Shown piece by piece: positions 20,776 to 30,335 of a DNA stretch of 64,000 nt (positions within the stretch are counted from its first letter, which is position 1; each line of letters opens with the position of its first letter). This stretch comes from an uncultured Clostridia bacterium (lineage in GTDB: Bacteria; Bacillota; Clostridia; Christensenellales; UBA1242): the NCBI GenBank assembly GCA_930990975.1, contig CAKNRR010000003.1:77037-141036 (forward strand), read 5' to 3'. The notes under the pieces are model-generated. The model had not been told where the DNA came from. It worked only from the letters and a program-made list of their open reading frames with translations, and made no database searches. The translations under genes were made by a program, and so were the position numbers.

Positions 20776-22008
20776 ATGAACAATAGTTTTAAAGAAGTCG
20801 CTGCTACAAGCTTAAACAAAAACTATGAGAAACTGATAAAACGCGAAAAGGAACTTTTTCAATCTCCAAATGAAATACGCCAGCCTTTCGCAAGAGATTA
20901 TACGCGTATTTTACATTCTACCGCATATCGAAGACTTAAACATAAAACACAAGTTTTTTATAATATTGAAAGCGACCATATTTGCACAAGAATGGAACAT
21001 GTGCTTCATGTTGAATCAGTCAGTTATACCATTGCAAAAACACTTGAGCTCAATGATGAGCTGACTCATGCCATTGCTATGGGACATGATTTAGGACATG
21101 CACCTTTTGGACATTATGGAGAAAGTGTCATCAACAAACTTAGCAAGCAGTATCTTGGAAAAAACTTTTGGCATGAAAGAAACGGACTTTATTTTGTCGA
21201 CAATATTGAGCTTTTGCCAGACCATAGTGACAACTTCCAAAACCTTAATTTGACATACGCAGTCCGTGACGGAATTATCTCCCACTGTGGCGAACGAGAT
21301 ATAAACTCATTGCGACCTCGAAACGAATTTATTGATTTGCAAGATTTTACAACTCCTGGACAATATAACCCCGTCACTTATGAAGGTTGCGTCGTAAAAA
21401 TAGCCGACAAGATTGCTTATATCGGCAGAGATATTGAAGATGCAATCAGTCTTGGTTTTCTAAGTGAAAACAGTTTGAAAGAACTTTCAAAAATTGTCAA
21501 GCTTGATGATAATAGTTCGGTTATCAATACCAGCACCATTATGGGCAATATGATAAGAGATATTTGCAAAAACAGCAGCGTGGAAAAAGGAATTTGTTTG
21601 TCTGAAGAAATGTCAGACATCTTAAACAAAATCAAACAATTCAACTATATTCATATTTATGGAAATAAAAGATTTGAACCTTTTAAGAAATATGCCGAAC
21701 TGATTATTAATGAAATTTTCAACACCCTCCTTGACTGTTATGATAACGGCGATATCTTTGGCGGACTTGAAAAGAAAGAAAAATTTTGCAAGTATTTGAT
21801 TGGAGAATTTAGAGATTATTTAATTAAATATTGCGAAACATGCGTTTTGCCAAAACAATATCAAGAAAAGGCACAGCGATTTAAAAATAAAAAAATATAT
21901 GAAAAACTGCAGACAAAAGAATTGTATATCCAAGCTATCATTGACTATATTGCTGGGATGACTGACCGCTATGCAGTTAAAACATTCAATGACCTTATCA
22001 CATACTAA
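20776..22008 (+). CDS. dgt: dGTPase / HD-domain deoxyguanosinetriphosphate triphosphohydrolase
   Basis: RDYTRILHSTAYRRLKHKTQVF; HVLHVESVSYTIAK; AMGHDLGHAPFGHYGE; start taken at ATG after GAGGGAAG RBS. Confidence 0.94.
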   Translation: MNNSFKEVAATSLNKNYEKLIKREKELFQSPNEIRQPFARDYTRILHSTAYRRLKHKTQVFYNIESDHICTRMEHVLHVESVSYTIAKTLELNDELTHAIAMGHDLGHAPFGHYGESVINKLSKQYLGKNFWHERNGLYFVDNIELLPDHSDNFQNLNLTYAVRDGIISHCGERDINSLRPRNEFIDLQDFTTPGQYNPVTYEGCVVKIADKIAYIGRDIEDAISLGFLSENSLKELSKIVKLDDNSSVINTSTIMGNMIRDICKNSSVEKGICLSEEMSDILNKIKQFNYIHIYGNKRFEPFKKYAELIINEIFNTLLDCYDNGDIFGGLEKKEKFCKYLIGEFRDYLIKYCETCVLPKQYQEKAQRFKNKKIYEKLQTKELYIQAIIDYIAGMTDRYAVKTFNDLITY

Positions 22009-22045
22009 AAAAAATTTCATAATATTAAAAAATCTAGGCTTTTTT

Positions 22046-22222
22046 GGGGTGCACCCAAAAAGTTGGACAAAATTAAATTAAATAAATTGATTTTGAGTTC
22101 GGTATTTTACCGGACTCATTTTTAATCTTAAATTTATTCTCTCGTTATTGTAATATATATATATTCTTTCAATTTGTCAATGAAAGTGTTAACACTTTCA
22201 AATTTTTCTCCATAAATTATTC
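22046..22222 (-). mobile_element. IS3/IS150-type insertion sequence remnant (transposase C-terminus plus terminal repeat)
   Basis: End sequence TGCACCCAAAAAGTTGGACA; minus-strand reading IIYGEKFESVNTFIDKLKEYIY(frameshift)YYNNERINLRLKMSPVKYRTQNQFI* is typical of IS3-family OrfB C-termini. Confidence 0.85.
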
Positions 22223-22438
22223 TAACAATTTTTTTAATGTATCATATTTAGCCAATGGTTCTCCACCGGTAAAAATGAGCAATCTAGGTTTTGCGACTTC
22301 TAAAACATTTTTTATAAAAAGGTCTGCATCTATCGTACTTGCATCTCTAAAATCTGCTTGACTACAAAACGAGCATTTTAAATTGCAACATCTTGTAAGT
22401 TGAACTTTAACCCAATCTAATTTTTCTATTTTTTCCAT
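22217..22438 (-). pseudogene. Radical SAM protein, 3'-truncated
   Basis: VQLTRCCNLKCSFCSQ (CxxxCxxC) and LLIFTGGEPLAKYDTLKK; only 73 aa, ends at the IS remnant. Confidence 0.8.
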
Positions 22439-22447
22439 GATTCTCTC

Positions 22448-22861
22448 TTATTTTATCTTTTTTATTGTTTTTTCAAGAGCATTTTTTGCATCGTTATGTT
22501 TTAACATTTTTAATGCGTAATCTACTTCAACCCATTTTCCATCAATAAAACCTTCATTTTTATTGTAAGTAATTTCTCTTTCATCATTAATTATGAAAGC
22601 AAAAACCTTTATGACTTTAACTGCATTTTCTCCACTAAAATAGAATTTGTATTCATCTACTTGACCAATAGATTCTTGTGCGTTAACTTTAACATTGCTT
22701 TCTTCATACAATTCTCTAATAGCTGCATCAAGTTCTGTCTCATTAGACTCTACATGCCCCTTAGGGAATACCCATTCTCCTTCACTATTTAACAACAATA
22801 CCTTTAATTTTTTTTCTTTTTTTGTAATTACAATTGCCATACTTGAAATTTTTTCTATCAT
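22448..22861 (-). CDS. NUDIX hydrolase
   Basis: Nudix box GHVESNETELDAAIRELYEESNV. Confidence 0.9.
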   Translation of the reverse strand: MIEKISSMAIVITKKEKKLKVLLLNSEGEWVFPKGHVESNETELDAAIRELYEESNVKVNAQESIGQVDEYKFYFSGENAVKVIKVFAFIINDEREITYNKNEGFIDGKWVEVDYALKMLKHNDAKNALEKTIKKIK

Positions 22862-23094
22862 TTTTTATTCTCCTTTATAAAATTATATATTTTTCTAATT
22901 GAAGTAAGTTCAGGAATTATATCCTCATTAAACTTCAATGAAAAAGCATCGCAAATATTAATTACTATTAAAACATGTGCCAATGAATCCCAATTATCTG
23001 TATTTTTAATATCTGAATCTAGATTTAAAGTGTTTTTGTTTACTTTTAGACATTTTGAAACAACATCTATTATCTTAATTAATATATCATCCAT
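22858..23094 (-). CDS. Acyl/peptidyl carrier protein-like
   Basis: 78 aa, ACP-like helix pattern with NTDNWDSLAHVLIVINI (phosphopantetheine-Ser DSL). Confidence 0.75.
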   Translation of the reverse strand: MDDILIKIIDVVSKCLKVNKNTLNLDSDIKNTDNWDSLAHVLIVINICDAFSLKFNEDIIPELTSIRKIYNFIKENKK

Positions 23095-23335
23095 AATTTT
23101 CCTCTATCAATTTTTTTATTTCTGTGGGAAATTTGTCTTTATCATATCCAAACTGACACAATATAGAATAACACCATCTTTCAATTCCAAAGCCCAGACA
23201 CAACGACTCGTAATATTTTTCGCCATTTTTAATGCCCCATTGTTTAGTAAAAAAATCATTATGCATATTTATAGAGCAACCTGCAATTGTTTCTTCTTGA
23301 TTTAACCTTAATCTGGGGTGCAGATCATTTGGGCT
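23087..23335 (-). pseudogene. Fragment of class-II aminoacyl-tRNA-synthetase-like enzyme (candidate amino acid:[carrier protein] ligase)
   Basis: Minus-strand reading SPNDLHPRLRLNQEETIAGCSINMHNDFFTKQWGIKNGEKYYESLCLGFGIERWCYSILCQFGYDKDKFPTEIKKLIEENYG*; GFGIERW resembles class-II motif 3; stop overlaps the carrier-protein start (ATGGATGA). Confidence 0.5.
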
Positions 23336-23432
23336 TAGATTTTTCTTTTTTATTATATTTTTTATATTTTATTACATTAATTTCACTTAATTTTATTTAG
23401 TTTTGTTTTTATTTTTTTTATTTTGTATAACT

Positions 23433-24140
23433 TTAAACATTTCTCTCTTCATTAGTTTCTACTTGTTTTTCTCTTTCTATTGGCCAAATATCATATACAA
23501 AATTACTATATTTTTCATTTATCTCGCTTGCAGGTAAATTAATCAACAAATAATATGCGTCCAAGTTTTCTTTTCCAAGCAGTTTTAAGGTTGCTAAATA
23601 GTGGTCATATTCACCTTTCTCGTCTTTATTAAAAGATATAAGTTCAACACCTTCTTTCTTTAAATTTCCAATGTATTCTTCTAACTTTACATTATAAAAA
23701 TTTTGTGGTGAAGATTTATAATCTTTTTCTTTGCAATGTATAAGCGAACTTAAATCAACAACAAAAGCATTACCATCCATTATCACAACATTTAAAGCAT
23801 GTCCAATCTTTTTCCCCTCTTTATTAAGATTGCAAGCACTATAAAAAATATTCATATCGCCATCAATGACACCAATAAGAGAAAGTGCTTGAGCAAATTG
23901 TTGACAAACTCCATCCCCTGTTTGCAAAAACTCGCGAAGCTCTTTTTCGCTTAAATCCAATGATTCTTCAACCGAGCCTCCAACTATAGCATCTCGTCTT
24001 TGCTTGTCATATCTTCCAATATCAACAAAATGTTTAATATAGTTTTCTAATCTTTGTTTTGGTGGCAATGTCTTATTTTTATCAACTAAGTCTGACAAAT
24101 AATTTAAAACATATTCCTCGTTTGTATTTTCTTTTGCCAT
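23433..24140 (-). CDS. Transglutaminase-like cysteine-protease-fold protein
   Basis: GDGVCQQFAQALSLIG ... IGHALNVVIMDGNAFVVDLSS: Cys/His/Asp triad spacing. Confidence 0.65.
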   Translation of the reverse strand: MAKENTNEEYVLNYLSDLVDKNKTLPPKQRLENYIKHFVDIGRYDKQRRDAIVGGSVEESLDLSEKELREFLQTGDGVCQQFAQALSLIGVIDGDMNIFYSACNLNKEGKKIGHALNVVIMDGNAFVVDLSSLIHCKEKDYKSSPQNFYNVKLEEYIGNLKKEGVELISFNKDEKGEYDHYLATLKLLGKENLDAYYLLINLPASEINEKYSNFVYDIWPIEREKQVETNEERNV

Positions 24141-24192
24141 TGCTATTCTCCATTGCTTGATAATTATTTTAATTTGTATTTTTTTTATTTTC

Positions 24193-24636
24193 TTATAATG
24201 TTCTGTCTTCCTCTTGTTCTTCTTTCAAATAGTGAAGTTGATTTCCTATTCCACCAACATCTTCTAATGGCACTGAAATTTTTGTATCGTATTTTGTTTT
24301 TATCATCGGAATCAAAAATTTTCTATAATTTTGACCGGCAAGAAAAATAAGTTCTGCATCATTCAAATCAATTTTTTCTTCCATTTGTTTAAATACTTTC
24401 TCTGCCCAACTTTTCTTTACAGTATTTTTTGCACCATTTAATGTTTGATTATATGGCTCCAGCACTTCATTCTCGTCTACAAGTCCATGTTTTGCTGAAA
24501 GAATAAAAACTTTATCAGCATGTTTTTTAGCATAATTGTAAGCATAGCTAAACAATACACTCTCACTATACAATTCCTTTGCTTGGCATTTATAATTCTT
24601 CTTTTTCTTAGTGCAAGCTATCAATGCTACTTTCAT
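24193..24636 (-). CDS. DUF6884-like protein
   Basis: MKVALIACTKKKKNYKCQAKELYSESVLFSYAYNYAKKHADKVFILSAKHGLVDENEVLEPYNQTL; start placed at internal Met. Confidence 0.7.
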   Translation of the reverse strand: MKVALIACTKKKKNYKCQAKELYSESVLFSYAYNYAKKHADKVFILSAKHGLVDENEVLEPYNQTLNGAKNTVKKSWAEKVFKQMEEKIDLNDAELIFLAGQNYRKFLIPMIKTKYDTKISVPLEDVGGIGNQLHYLKEEQEEDRTL

Positions 24637-25282
24637 CTTCAACCCCACAAATCTTATATAATTTATCCATTTCTTCATCTGTCAATGCTTTTGCTTTAAT
24701 TCCCTGCGATAGCCACATACGAGCATCTTTTACATGGTTTGCTTTTGTTGGCAAAACATAATTTCCAAGCCAATCTTTTGAAGCTTGAAAGTCTTCGCTT
24801 TGATATAAGGTTGAAATTATAGCTTCTTCCAATCTTAATCTTTCTTCTTTCGTATTTACAGGAAACACAACAAACGACATGTTGTCATGAAGATAATTTG
24901 TTATCCATGATTCAAGTTGTTGTCTTTCTTTTTCTAAATCAGCATCAAAATATTTATCTTTGTTTGCTCTGTTTGTCAAATCCAAGTTCCAATATTTTAA
25001 CAAAGGATTGTTATCTTTATTCAAAACTGCTCTGCCTATATTTTTCCTAAATATTGACCTATCTTTATTTGGATTTTCAAAATGTTGTTTCATTCTGCTC
25101 TTTAAATTGTTTTCGCCAGTATCCGTTCCTACGCGAACTATTCTATCATAATCGTTGTAGGTTTCTCCCTTTTCGAAAAATATGTAAATACCATTATTAA
25201 ATGGTATTTGGTCTATTGTATCAAAAGTATACCTTTTCATTGAATTAAAAAGTTTATGTAATTCTAAACATCTATTATTCAT
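24608..25282 (-). CDS. GIY-YIG-like nuclease domain protein
   Basis: NNGIYIFFEKGETYNDYDRIVRVGTDTGENNLKSRMKQHF resembles GIY-YIG core; overlaps the DUF6884-like gene by about 29 nt. Confidence 0.65.
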   Translation of the reverse strand: MNNRCLELHKLFNSMKRYTFDTIDQIPFNNGIYIFFEKGETYNDYDRIVRVGTDTGENNLKSRMKQHFENPNKDRSIFRKNIGRAVLNKDNNPLLKYWNLDLTNRANKDKYFDADLEKERQQLESWITNYLHDNMSFVVFPVNTKEERLRLEEAIISTLYQSEDFQASKDWLGNYVLPTKANHVKDARMWLSQGIKAKALTDEEMDKLYKICGVEDESSIDSLH

Positions 25283-25642
25283 TTTCCCCTCCCCAAAAGA
25301 CTATAATCTTTAAAGTATTTTATCACTATAAAAGCCCTTTTGTCAAGGTTGATTGAATTATTGATTAAATAATTCAACCTTTATTTGATTGGAAGATGAT
25401 TAGCCTTTGAGTATGCTATTTTTTTGCATTGGTTTGATTTAAAATTATTTTTAATTTATATATAAAACGCTACTAAACAAAGAATTTAACTTGTACAAAA
25501 CGAGATTAAAAGTCAAAAAGATAAAATAAAAAAGCAAGAATATAAGCTATAATCGCAAAAAACTTGTGTTTTATGCTATTAAAATAAAATTTTGTTGGAA
25601 AAAACAAAATAAATTTGCTATCCTTAATTTAAGGAGAAAATT

Positions 25643-26199
25643 ATGAACTACGAAATCAAACATACAGGAACGGTTGAGATTGAAACGGATAGATTACAAC
25701 TTAGGCCTATCTTGCTTACTGACGCACAGAGCCTTTATGAACTTGTTACAGACAAAAAAGTTTTGAAATGTCTTGCAGGGATACCAAAATATACAGGTGT
25801 TGAAATGGCGGTGGATTATATTTCTGGTAAACTTGAAAAGAAATATCGTAGCAAAGATTTTTATGATTGGGCTGTTGTTTTAAAAAGCGAAAACAAGATG
25901 ATTGGCAGAATCAGTGTATATAAACAATTTGACGATCGCCGTATGGCTGCCTTGTGTGGTATTTGAACGCAGACTATCGCAACAAAGGATATATAACCGA
26001 AGCAGTGAAAGCAGTCATCAATCACCTCTTCGCAATCGGTTTTGAAAGAATTGAAGCTTTTGCAGATGTAGAAAACAAAGCAAGCACCAAAGTTATGGAA
26101 AAAGTTGGAATGCAATATGAAGGCACATTGCGAAAATATGATGTCCGCCGAGATGATAGCCTGTATGACGCAGAAATGTGGTCAATTATAAAGGTATAA
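25643..26199 (+). pseudogene. RimJ/RimL-type GNAT acetyltransferase, frameshifted
   Basis: ORF 25643-25966 (ETDRLQLRPILLTDAQSLYELV) and ORF 25954-26199 (YLNADYRNKGYITEAVKAVINHLF...NKASTKVMEKVGMQYEG) together make one GNAT in two frames. Confidence 0.85.
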
Positions 26200-26292
26200 G
26201 ATTACACATTAGTTCTTTCATATAAATAAGGTTAAATATAACCCTGTTTTATTTTTATATAACAAAAAAACTGTGAAATTATCACAGCCATT

Positions 26293-26369
26293 TGGTGCGC
26301 CGCAAGGGATTCGAACCCCTGACCTTTCGTTCCGTAGACGAACGCTCTATCCAGCTGAGCTAGCGGCGC
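26293..26369 (-). tRNA. tRNA-Arg (anticodon ACG), CCA encoded
   Basis: Minus strand GCGCCGCTAGCTCAGCTGGATAGAGCGTTCGTCTACGGAACGAAAGGTCAGGGGTTCGAATCCCTTGCGGCGCACCA folds as cloverleaf; loop CTACGGA. Confidence 0.95.
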
Positions 26370-26670
26370 ATAAATTATTGAACGGCTTAATTATATCATA
26401 TACAATCATTTTTTGCAATAAATTTCATGAAATTGTTTACTTTTATTTGTTATAAAATAAAAAACAGCAAAGAACCCTTAAACAAATCTTTAAGTAAAAA
26501 AGCAAATAAAAACATTCAAAAATAAAAAATCTACGCTTATAAAAAATTTGTGCTTCTTGGGTTTGTTTTAATATAGGTTTAACCAGTTTTTTTAAAAAAA
26601 ATTGACAAACAGGATATTGTAAAGAATTTCAAATTTTACTCTCGGAAAATTTTATGATTTAAAAATTAAA

Positions 26671-26703
26671 AAGAAGTTGCGAGCAAATCGCGACTTCTTT
26701 TTA
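26671..26703. terminator. Rho-independent terminator
   Basis: AAGAAGTTGCGA-gcaaa-TCGCGACTTCTTTTT. Confidence 0.75.
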
Positions 26704-26835
26704 TAAGATCTTCCACTTATTTTTTCCTTTTCTCCTTTCAAAAGTAATCTAAGTATCTTACTACAACAAATATATTTGATTGATAAATTAATGCTTTATA
26801 ATAACATTATATTATATAGGTTATTAACTAATATA

Positions 26836-27690
26836 TCAATCTAAGCTATGTTCTATTCTCTCTTTATAATCTTTTGCATAATGTGCTATGCTACTATCAA
26901 ATTCTTGCTTGCTTATTTTATTTTGCTTATAAAGTTCCAGTTCAACACATCCCAAAAGTCCATTTTCTTTTTCAAATTTTTGAACATCTATCGAACATTC
27001 AAGAAGCGAATCAAATGTGCCTGTATCCAAATATTTACAATCTTCTGGTAGAACACATACTTTTGCAAGATGTTGATTTACATAATCTTCAATAACATCT
27101 GTAAACTCGTATTCCCCTCTTGGAGATATGGCTAAATTATCAATTTTATCGATAGCATCTTTATTGCATATATACAACCCAGCTGCAGCATAGTTCGTCT
27201 TAGGATTTTTTGGTTTTTCTTCTATACTTAAAATATTGTTGTCTTTATCAAATTCTACAACACCAAATCTTTGTGGATCTTTGACTTCCTTCGCAAATAA
27301 AGTCATCCCTTCATTATCTTTAATTGCTGAGCTAACCAAATTTGGCATATCCTTCATAATAAAAAGATTATCTCCAAACAATAAAACAAAATCATCACCT
27401 TGAACAAAATCTTTTGCGTACTTTATTGCATGAGCTGTGCCAAGAGCCTCTTTTTGTACAAACAAATGAATACGATTTTTATAAATATCGCAGCCAAATA
27501 AATTTTGAAAAGTGTTATAATCTCTTTGATTGCAAACTATTGCTATTTCATCTATTCCACAACCAAACATCAATGAAACTCCATAAAAAATCATTGGTTT
27601 GTTGTAAACAGGAACGAGCACCTTCCCAAAACAATCTGTGATTGGTCTTAATCTTGTTGCATTTCCTGCAGTTAAAATAATGCCTTTCAT
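26836..27690 (-). CDS. Sugar-1-phosphate nucleotidyltransferase (RmlA/glucose-1-phosphate thymidylyltransferase-like)
   Basis: MKGIILTAGNATRLRPITDCFGKVLVPVYNKPMIFYGVSLM; EEKPKNPKTNYAAAGLYI. Confidence 0.88.
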   Translation of the reverse strand: MKGIILTAGNATRLRPITDCFGKVLVPVYNKPMIFYGVSLMFGCGIDEIAIVCNQRDYNTFQNLFGCDIYKNRIHLFVQKEALGTAHAIKYAKDFVQGDDFVLLFGDNLFIMKDMPNLVSSAIKDNEGMTLFAKEVKDPQRFGVVEFDKDNNILSIEEKPKNPKTNYAAAGLYICNKDAIDKIDNLAISPRGEYEFTDVIEDYVNQHLAKVCVLPEDCKYLDTGTFDSLLECSIDVQKFEKENGLLGCVELELYKQNKISKQEFDSSIAHYAKDYKERIEHSLD

Positions 27691-27941
27691 AATTTCACCT
27701 CTACTTTTATAATTTATCATATTTTAAATTAAAATAAAAATATTTTTTTAATAATTTTTTAAGATTTAATTATCAAATATTTAATTATATAATTTATATA
27801 TGATTTTTTGATTTTTACTTTAAAATTTAATTTGTTTTTTAATTTATTTTTTAATTTAATTTTTATTAACTAATTAAAAATGCTATAATAAATTTATAAG
27901 ATAGAATTTTGCTATCAAAATTAAATAAGGAGATATGAAAT

Positions 27942-29993
27942 ATGGATAAAAATATTGAACCACTTTTTACCCCTTGGAAAATTGGAAATGTCGAAATCAA
28001 AAATAGAATTGTCCTTTGTCCTATGGGTGGAACATCGCTTTTTGGTTGGATGAAACCAAACCACTTTGATGAGGTTTCTGCTGAATTCTTTTTAGAGAGA
28101 GCTAGAAATAATGTCGGTCTTATAATCCCTGGCATTGCACCTCTTAAAGACACCATAGGAGGAAGATGGCTGTATCAAAACAAAAAAATGTTTAAACAGC
28201 TTAAATCATATATGAATGAAATACATAGAACCGGTGCAAAATTGTTTGTTCAATTGACAGCCGGTTTTGGAAGATCTTTTGCAATAACAAACAGTCTTGC
28301 ACTCCTTTTGAAAAATAAATTTTTAGGGTTTTTATGCAAGCCAATTATAAATGCTTCTTATCTTTGTGCTTCGCCAAGCAAGCTTCCTTCTCGTTGGGCT
28401 GAAGGAATTCAATGTCGTCCTCTTAAACAAAAAGAAATTCAAGATATGATTGATGCTTTTGCAAAAACTGCTAAGCTATGTAAAGAAGCTGGTGTTGATG
28501 GCGTTGAAGTCCATGCTGTACATGAAGGCTATTTGCTAGACCAATTTACAACCAAATATACAAACCAAAGAACTGATGAATATGGTGGAAGTTTTGAAAA
28601 TAGATATCGCTTTCCTGTTCAAGTCGTCAAAGCAATCAAAAGTGCTTGTGGGCAAGACTACCCTGTTTCTTTGAGATATTCAGTTGTAAGCAAAACAAAA
28701 GATTTCTGCAGTGGCGCTATCCCTGGTGAAGAATACACCGAAATAGGAAGAGATATGGAAGAAAGTGAAAAGGCTGCAAAATATCTCCAAGATGCTGGCT
28801 ACGACATGCTCAATGCTGATAATGGAACTTATGACGCTTGGTATTGGGCTCACCCACCTGCTTATATGCCTAAAAACTGTAACTTGGAAGATGTTGCTCA
28901 TATTAAAAAATTTGTTGATATTCCTGTCGTTTGTGCTGGCCGTATGGAGCCTATTACAGGTGCGGAAGCCGTGAAAGAAAACAAAATAGACGCTGTAGGT
29001 TTTGCTAGACAATTTTTGGTTGATGGACAATGGGTTACAAAACTTATGGAAGGACGAACTGAAGATATCCAACCTTGCATTCTTTGCCACAACGCATGTT
29101 TCCCAATGGCACACTATAAAGGTGTTGCAAATGATGAAGATTTCAATGATGTTGTCCATATGTCAAGATGTGCTTTAAACCCTATGACAATGCAAGGCAA
29201 TAAATTTGATATTATCCCAGCCAAAAAGAAAAAAGTTGTTGCTGTCATAGGTGGTGGTGTTGGTGGAATGGAATGTGCAAGAATTGCCACAATGAGAGGG
29301 CATAAGGTCACCATTTATGAAAAATCTTCTGTGCTTGGTGGAGTGTTTATTCCTGCATCTGCCCCATCTTTTAAAGAAAAAGATCGTATGTTGATTGATT
29401 GGTACAGACGCCAGATTGAAAAACTGAATATTGAAGTCAAATATAACACCGAAATCAAAGATTTAAGTGAAATTAAAGCAGATGAAATTGTCATTGCTAC
29501 AGGAGCTGTGGCTAAAAAATTAAATATTCCTGGCATTGAAAAAAGTATTGAAGCAATTGATTATCTCAATGGAAAAGAAGTCGGCGATAAAGTTGCAATA
29601 ATTGGTGGTGGACTTAGTGGTTGTGAAATCGCTTATGACCTTATCTTAAAAGGCAAACATCCAATCATCATTGAAGCTAAAAACGATTTAATGGCTGTCA
29701 AAGGATTGTGTCTTGCAAATTCTTCATATCTAAGAGATTATTTTAAATATAAAAATACTCCTGTTTATTTAGAGAGCAAAACAGTTCAAATAAACGATGA
29801 TAGCATTATAATTAAAGATAAGGAAGGAAAAGAATTTGTTGTTGAAGCTGACAGTGTTATAACTGCTGTTGGTTATAATCCTGCACCAATCTCAAAAGAG
29901 AAAAAACATGTCCATATTATTGGAGATGCTTTAAAAGTGGGAAATCTTAGAACTGTTGTATGGAAAGCTTGGGAGATTGCTGAAAAATTATAA
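27942..29993 (+). CDS. Old-yellow-enzyme family NADH:flavin oxidoreductase / 2-enoate or dienoyl-CoA reductase-like
   Basis: OYE barrel (GVDGVEVHAVHEGYLLDQFTTKYTNQRTDEYGGSFENR), Fe-S Cys cluster CILCHNACF, two dinucleotide folds (VIGGGVGGMECARIA; AIIGGGLSGCEIAYDL). Confidence 0.92.
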   Translation: MDKNIEPLFTPWKIGNVEIKNRIVLCPMGGTSLFGWMKPNHFDEVSAEFFLERARNNVGLIIPGIAPLKDTIGGRWLYQNKKMFKQLKSYMNEIHRTGAKLFVQLTAGFGRSFAITNSLALLLKNKFLGFLCKPIINASYLCASPSKLPSRWAEGIQCRPLKQKEIQDMIDAFAKTAKLCKEAGVDGVEVHAVHEGYLLDQFTTKYTNQRTDEYGGSFENRYRFPVQVVKAIKSACGQDYPVSLRYSVVSKTKDFCSGAIPGEEYTEIGRDMEESEKAAKYLQDAGYDMLNADNGTYDAWYWAHPPAYMPKNCNLEDVAHIKKFVDIPVVCAGRMEPITGAEAVKENKIDAVGFARQFLVDGQWVTKLMEGRTEDIQPCILCHNACFPMAHYKGVANDEDFNDVVHMSRCALNPMTMQGNKFDIIPAKKKKVVAVIGGGVGGMECARIATMRGHKVTIYEKSSVLGGVFIPASAPSFKEKDRMLIDWYRRQIEKLNIEVKYNTEIKDLSEIKADEIVIATGAVAKKLNIPGIEKSIEAIDYLNGKEVGDKVAIIGGGLSGCEIAYDLILKGKHPIIIEAKNDLMAVKGLCLANSSYLRDYFKYKNTPVYLESKTVQINDDSIIIKDKEGKEFVVEADSVITAVGYNPAPISKEKKHVHIIGDALKVGNLRTVVWKAWEIAEKL

Positions 29994-30100
29994 TATTGAT
30001 TAAAACATCAAGTAAATTAAACCTTTTTACATTAAATAGAACAAAGATTTGTGTTAATTATTATTAAAGGACGATTCCATTTTAGAGGTAATAAATAAAA

Positions 30101-30128
30101 AAGTTTATCTTAATTGATAAACTTTTTT
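30101..30128 (+). terminator. Rho-independent terminator
   Basis: AAGTTTATC-ttaatt-GATAAACTTTTTTT. Confidence 0.75.
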
Positions 30129-30164
30129 TATTATTCTTGAGCCAATAATCTTTAAATAACTTTT

Positions 30165-30335
30165 TTACCAATCGACAATTTTATGAGTAGATGATTTTAT
30201 ATCATCATAAAAATCAAAATATTTTTGTTTAAATTTTTCTGTTTCTTTTATTCTGTTTTTATCCATAGCTTTTGTGTTTTTCGATTGTGTTTTTGTTTTT
30301 TCTTCCTTTTTTGTTGTTTTTAAGTTGTTTTCCAT
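30165..30335 (-). CDS. Small Lys-rich hypothetical protein
   Basis: MENNLKTTKKEEKTKTQSKNTKAMDKNRIKETEKFKQKYFDFYDDIKSSTHKIVDW with an AAGGGGA RBS. Confidence 0.45.
   Translation of the reverse strand: MENNLKTTKKEEKTKTQSKNTKAMDKNRIKETEKFKQKYFDFYDDIKSSTHKIVDW

Noticed and set aside
23311-23325. TGGGGTGCA match to the IS end at about 22045, possible second IS terminus
   Set aside because: Only 9 bp shared and it lies inside the aaRS-like coding frame (HPRL); insufficient to call an IS end.
26273-26455. 60-aa ORF MKLSQPFGAPQGIRTPDLSFRRRTLYPAELAAHK
   Set aside because: Classic spurious translation antisense to a tRNA (GIRTPD...PAELAA signature); region is tRNA-Arg.
28680-29159. 159-aa minus-strand ORF within the OYE-family gene
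   Set aside because: Antisense shadow of a well-supported CDS.
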